Of a stretch of 64,000 bases of DNA, positions 63,317 to 64,000 are shown in pieces. The stretch is from the NCBI GenBank assembly GCA_041667115.1, contig JBAYFO010000005.1, positions 31,968 through 95,967 on the forward strand. The letters run 5' to 3'. This DNA comes from UBA1563 sp041667115. Lineage in GTDB: Bacteria > Bacteroidota > Ignavibacteria > Ignavibacteriales > Ignavibacteriaceae. The translations under genes and the position numbers were made by a program. The notes below the pieces were generated by a model. It saw only the letters and a program-made list of their open reading frames with translations, did no database searches and was not told where the DNA came from. How positions within the stretch are numbered: position 1 is the first letter of the stretch; every line of letters begins with the position of its first letter.

Positions 63317-64000
63317 TATTTTTCTTCGCTTACCGTTGAGAATAATTTTTCTATTTCAATTGGAATAATTCCCACTTCTTCGCAGACCAATCCCCCCGCA
63401 TAATTAGCAAGATAAGAGGCTTCCAAAATATTTGCTCCCGCAGCCAACGCCATAGTAAGCGTGGAAATAACCGTATCGCCCGCACCTGAAACATCGGCGA
63501 CTTTTCTTGCTTGTGTCGGCATCCGGTATTCTTTCCCTTTTTCAAAAACCGCAATGCCTCCTTCGCCAAGAGTAAGCAAAATATATTTCGCGTTTAATTT
63601 TGAAAGAAGTTTTTTACCGGCTATGGAAATTTCCGCATCGGTTCTAATTTGCATTCCTAAAACATCTCCGGCTTCTTTTCTGTTTGGTTTGAAGACCGTA
63701 ACATTTTTGTAGGAGAAAAAATTATTGAACTTCGGATCAACCGTAATTAAAATATTGTTTTTGTTTGCCAGAGAAATAACTTTTTGAATAAGCTTTGGTG
63801 TTAAAATTCCTTTGTTGTAATCCTGCAGAATAATTCCGTGAAGAGAGGAAATATGTTGATCGAGAAAGGTAAGAATTTTCTGCTCCGATTCACGGGAAAT
63901 ATATTCTTTGCTTTCTTTATCGATTCTTACCACATGCTGGTTATCCGCAATAACACGGGTCTTTGCTGTAGTCGGGCGGGAATCGTCAACAAGAATTCCA
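63316..64000 (-). CDS. rfaE1: D-glycero-beta-D-manno-heptose-7-phosphate kinase (5' part beyond window)
   Basis: The frame is open to the right edge, so the annotated GTG at 63933 is not the start. Upstream codons read LVDDSRPTTAKTRVIADNQ, a hallmark of HldE-type kinases. The visible ~228 residues are the C-terminal two thirds of a PfkB/ribokinase fold: VDPKFNNFFSYKNVTVFKPN, LLTLGEGGIAVFEKG and the catalytic DVSGAGDTVIS. It phosphorylates heptose 7-phosphate at C1. It heads, within this window, the rfaE1-rfaE2-tamB-rnr operon. Confidence 0.93.
   Translation of the reverse strand, partial: GILVDDSRPTTAKTRVIADNQHVVRIDKESKEYISRESEQKILTFLDQHISSLHGIILQDYNKGILTPKLIQKVISLANKNNILITVDPKFNNFFSYKNVTVFKPNRKEAGDVLGMQIRTDAEISIAGKKLLSKLNAKYILLTLGEGGIAVFEKGKEYRMPTQARKVADVSGAGDTVISTLTMALAAGANILEASYLANYAGGLVCEEVGIIPIEIEKLFSTVSEEK

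Overview
The window looks like a chromosomal segment of a free-living member of the Bacteroidota/Chlorobi group, most likely class Ignavibacteria. The evidence is indirect. Five secreted proteins end in the type IX secretion (T9SS) sorting module with the NYPNPFNP signature. There are Bacteroidota-style lipoproteins, a FISUMP-domain protein and the DUF4159/DUF4175-like pair, and the base composition is moderately AT-rich. No rRNA is present, so the assignment is an inference.

Layout. (1) 1-5.2 kb: an RND efflux operon (TolC-like channel cut by the left edge, membrane-fusion protein, HAE1-type pump) closed by a strong terminator. (2) 5.4-6.5 kb: a REC-histidine kinase protein. (3) 6.8-22.0 kb: a long co-directional chemotaxis locus: soluble MCP-like protein, STAS protein, CheY, CheA, an OprB-type porin, MCP, CheW, second MCP, CheR, CheD, CheB, a REC-PAS-PAS kinase and a single-domain response regulator. 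It ends at a bidirectional terminator shared with tRNA-Thr(TGT) on the other strand. (4) 22.3-26.2 kb: a CNNM/CorC-like membrane protein, a DUF971 protein with a SpoU-type RNA methyltransferase, and an Ig-like lipoprotein. (5) 26.4-31.1 kb: lysine/diaminopimelate genes of the acetylated branch (dapA, dapB, dapH, lysC, M20 deacetylase), followed by a CBS-domain protein with its own promoter and terminator. (6) 31.7-44.1 kb, minus strand: five T9SS cargo proteins (propeller-type proteins and an M14-like peptidase) interrupted by the DUF4175-like/DUF4159 pair. (7) 44.3-48.7 kb, minus strand: a sugar-use operon (FHS-family permease, ROK kinase, secreted GH3 glycosidase). (8) 49.0-53.0 kb: small lipoprotein, FmdB-type zinc ribbon, TlpA-like thioredoxin protein and FISUMP lipoprotein, with an unusual 0.6 kb non-coding region and two copies of a MITE-like repeat. 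(9) 53.0-64.0 kb, minus strand: an envelope operon read as rfaE1-rfaE2-tamB-rnr-(HExxH peptidase/PD40/barrel protein) with overlapping or nearly touching junctions.

How the parts fit: the chemotaxis genes form a complete signalling and adaptation set (receptors, CheA/W/Y, CheR/B/D) with an embedded porin, which suggests sensing coupled to nutrient entry. The right-hand operon joins LPS-core sugar activation to outer-membrane assembly. The most unusual non-coding object is a phased array of about 14 degenerate 21-22 bp units (51795-52099). Each unit carries WACC and, 10 bp later, GGT. The array lies inside a region bounded by 15-bp direct repeats.
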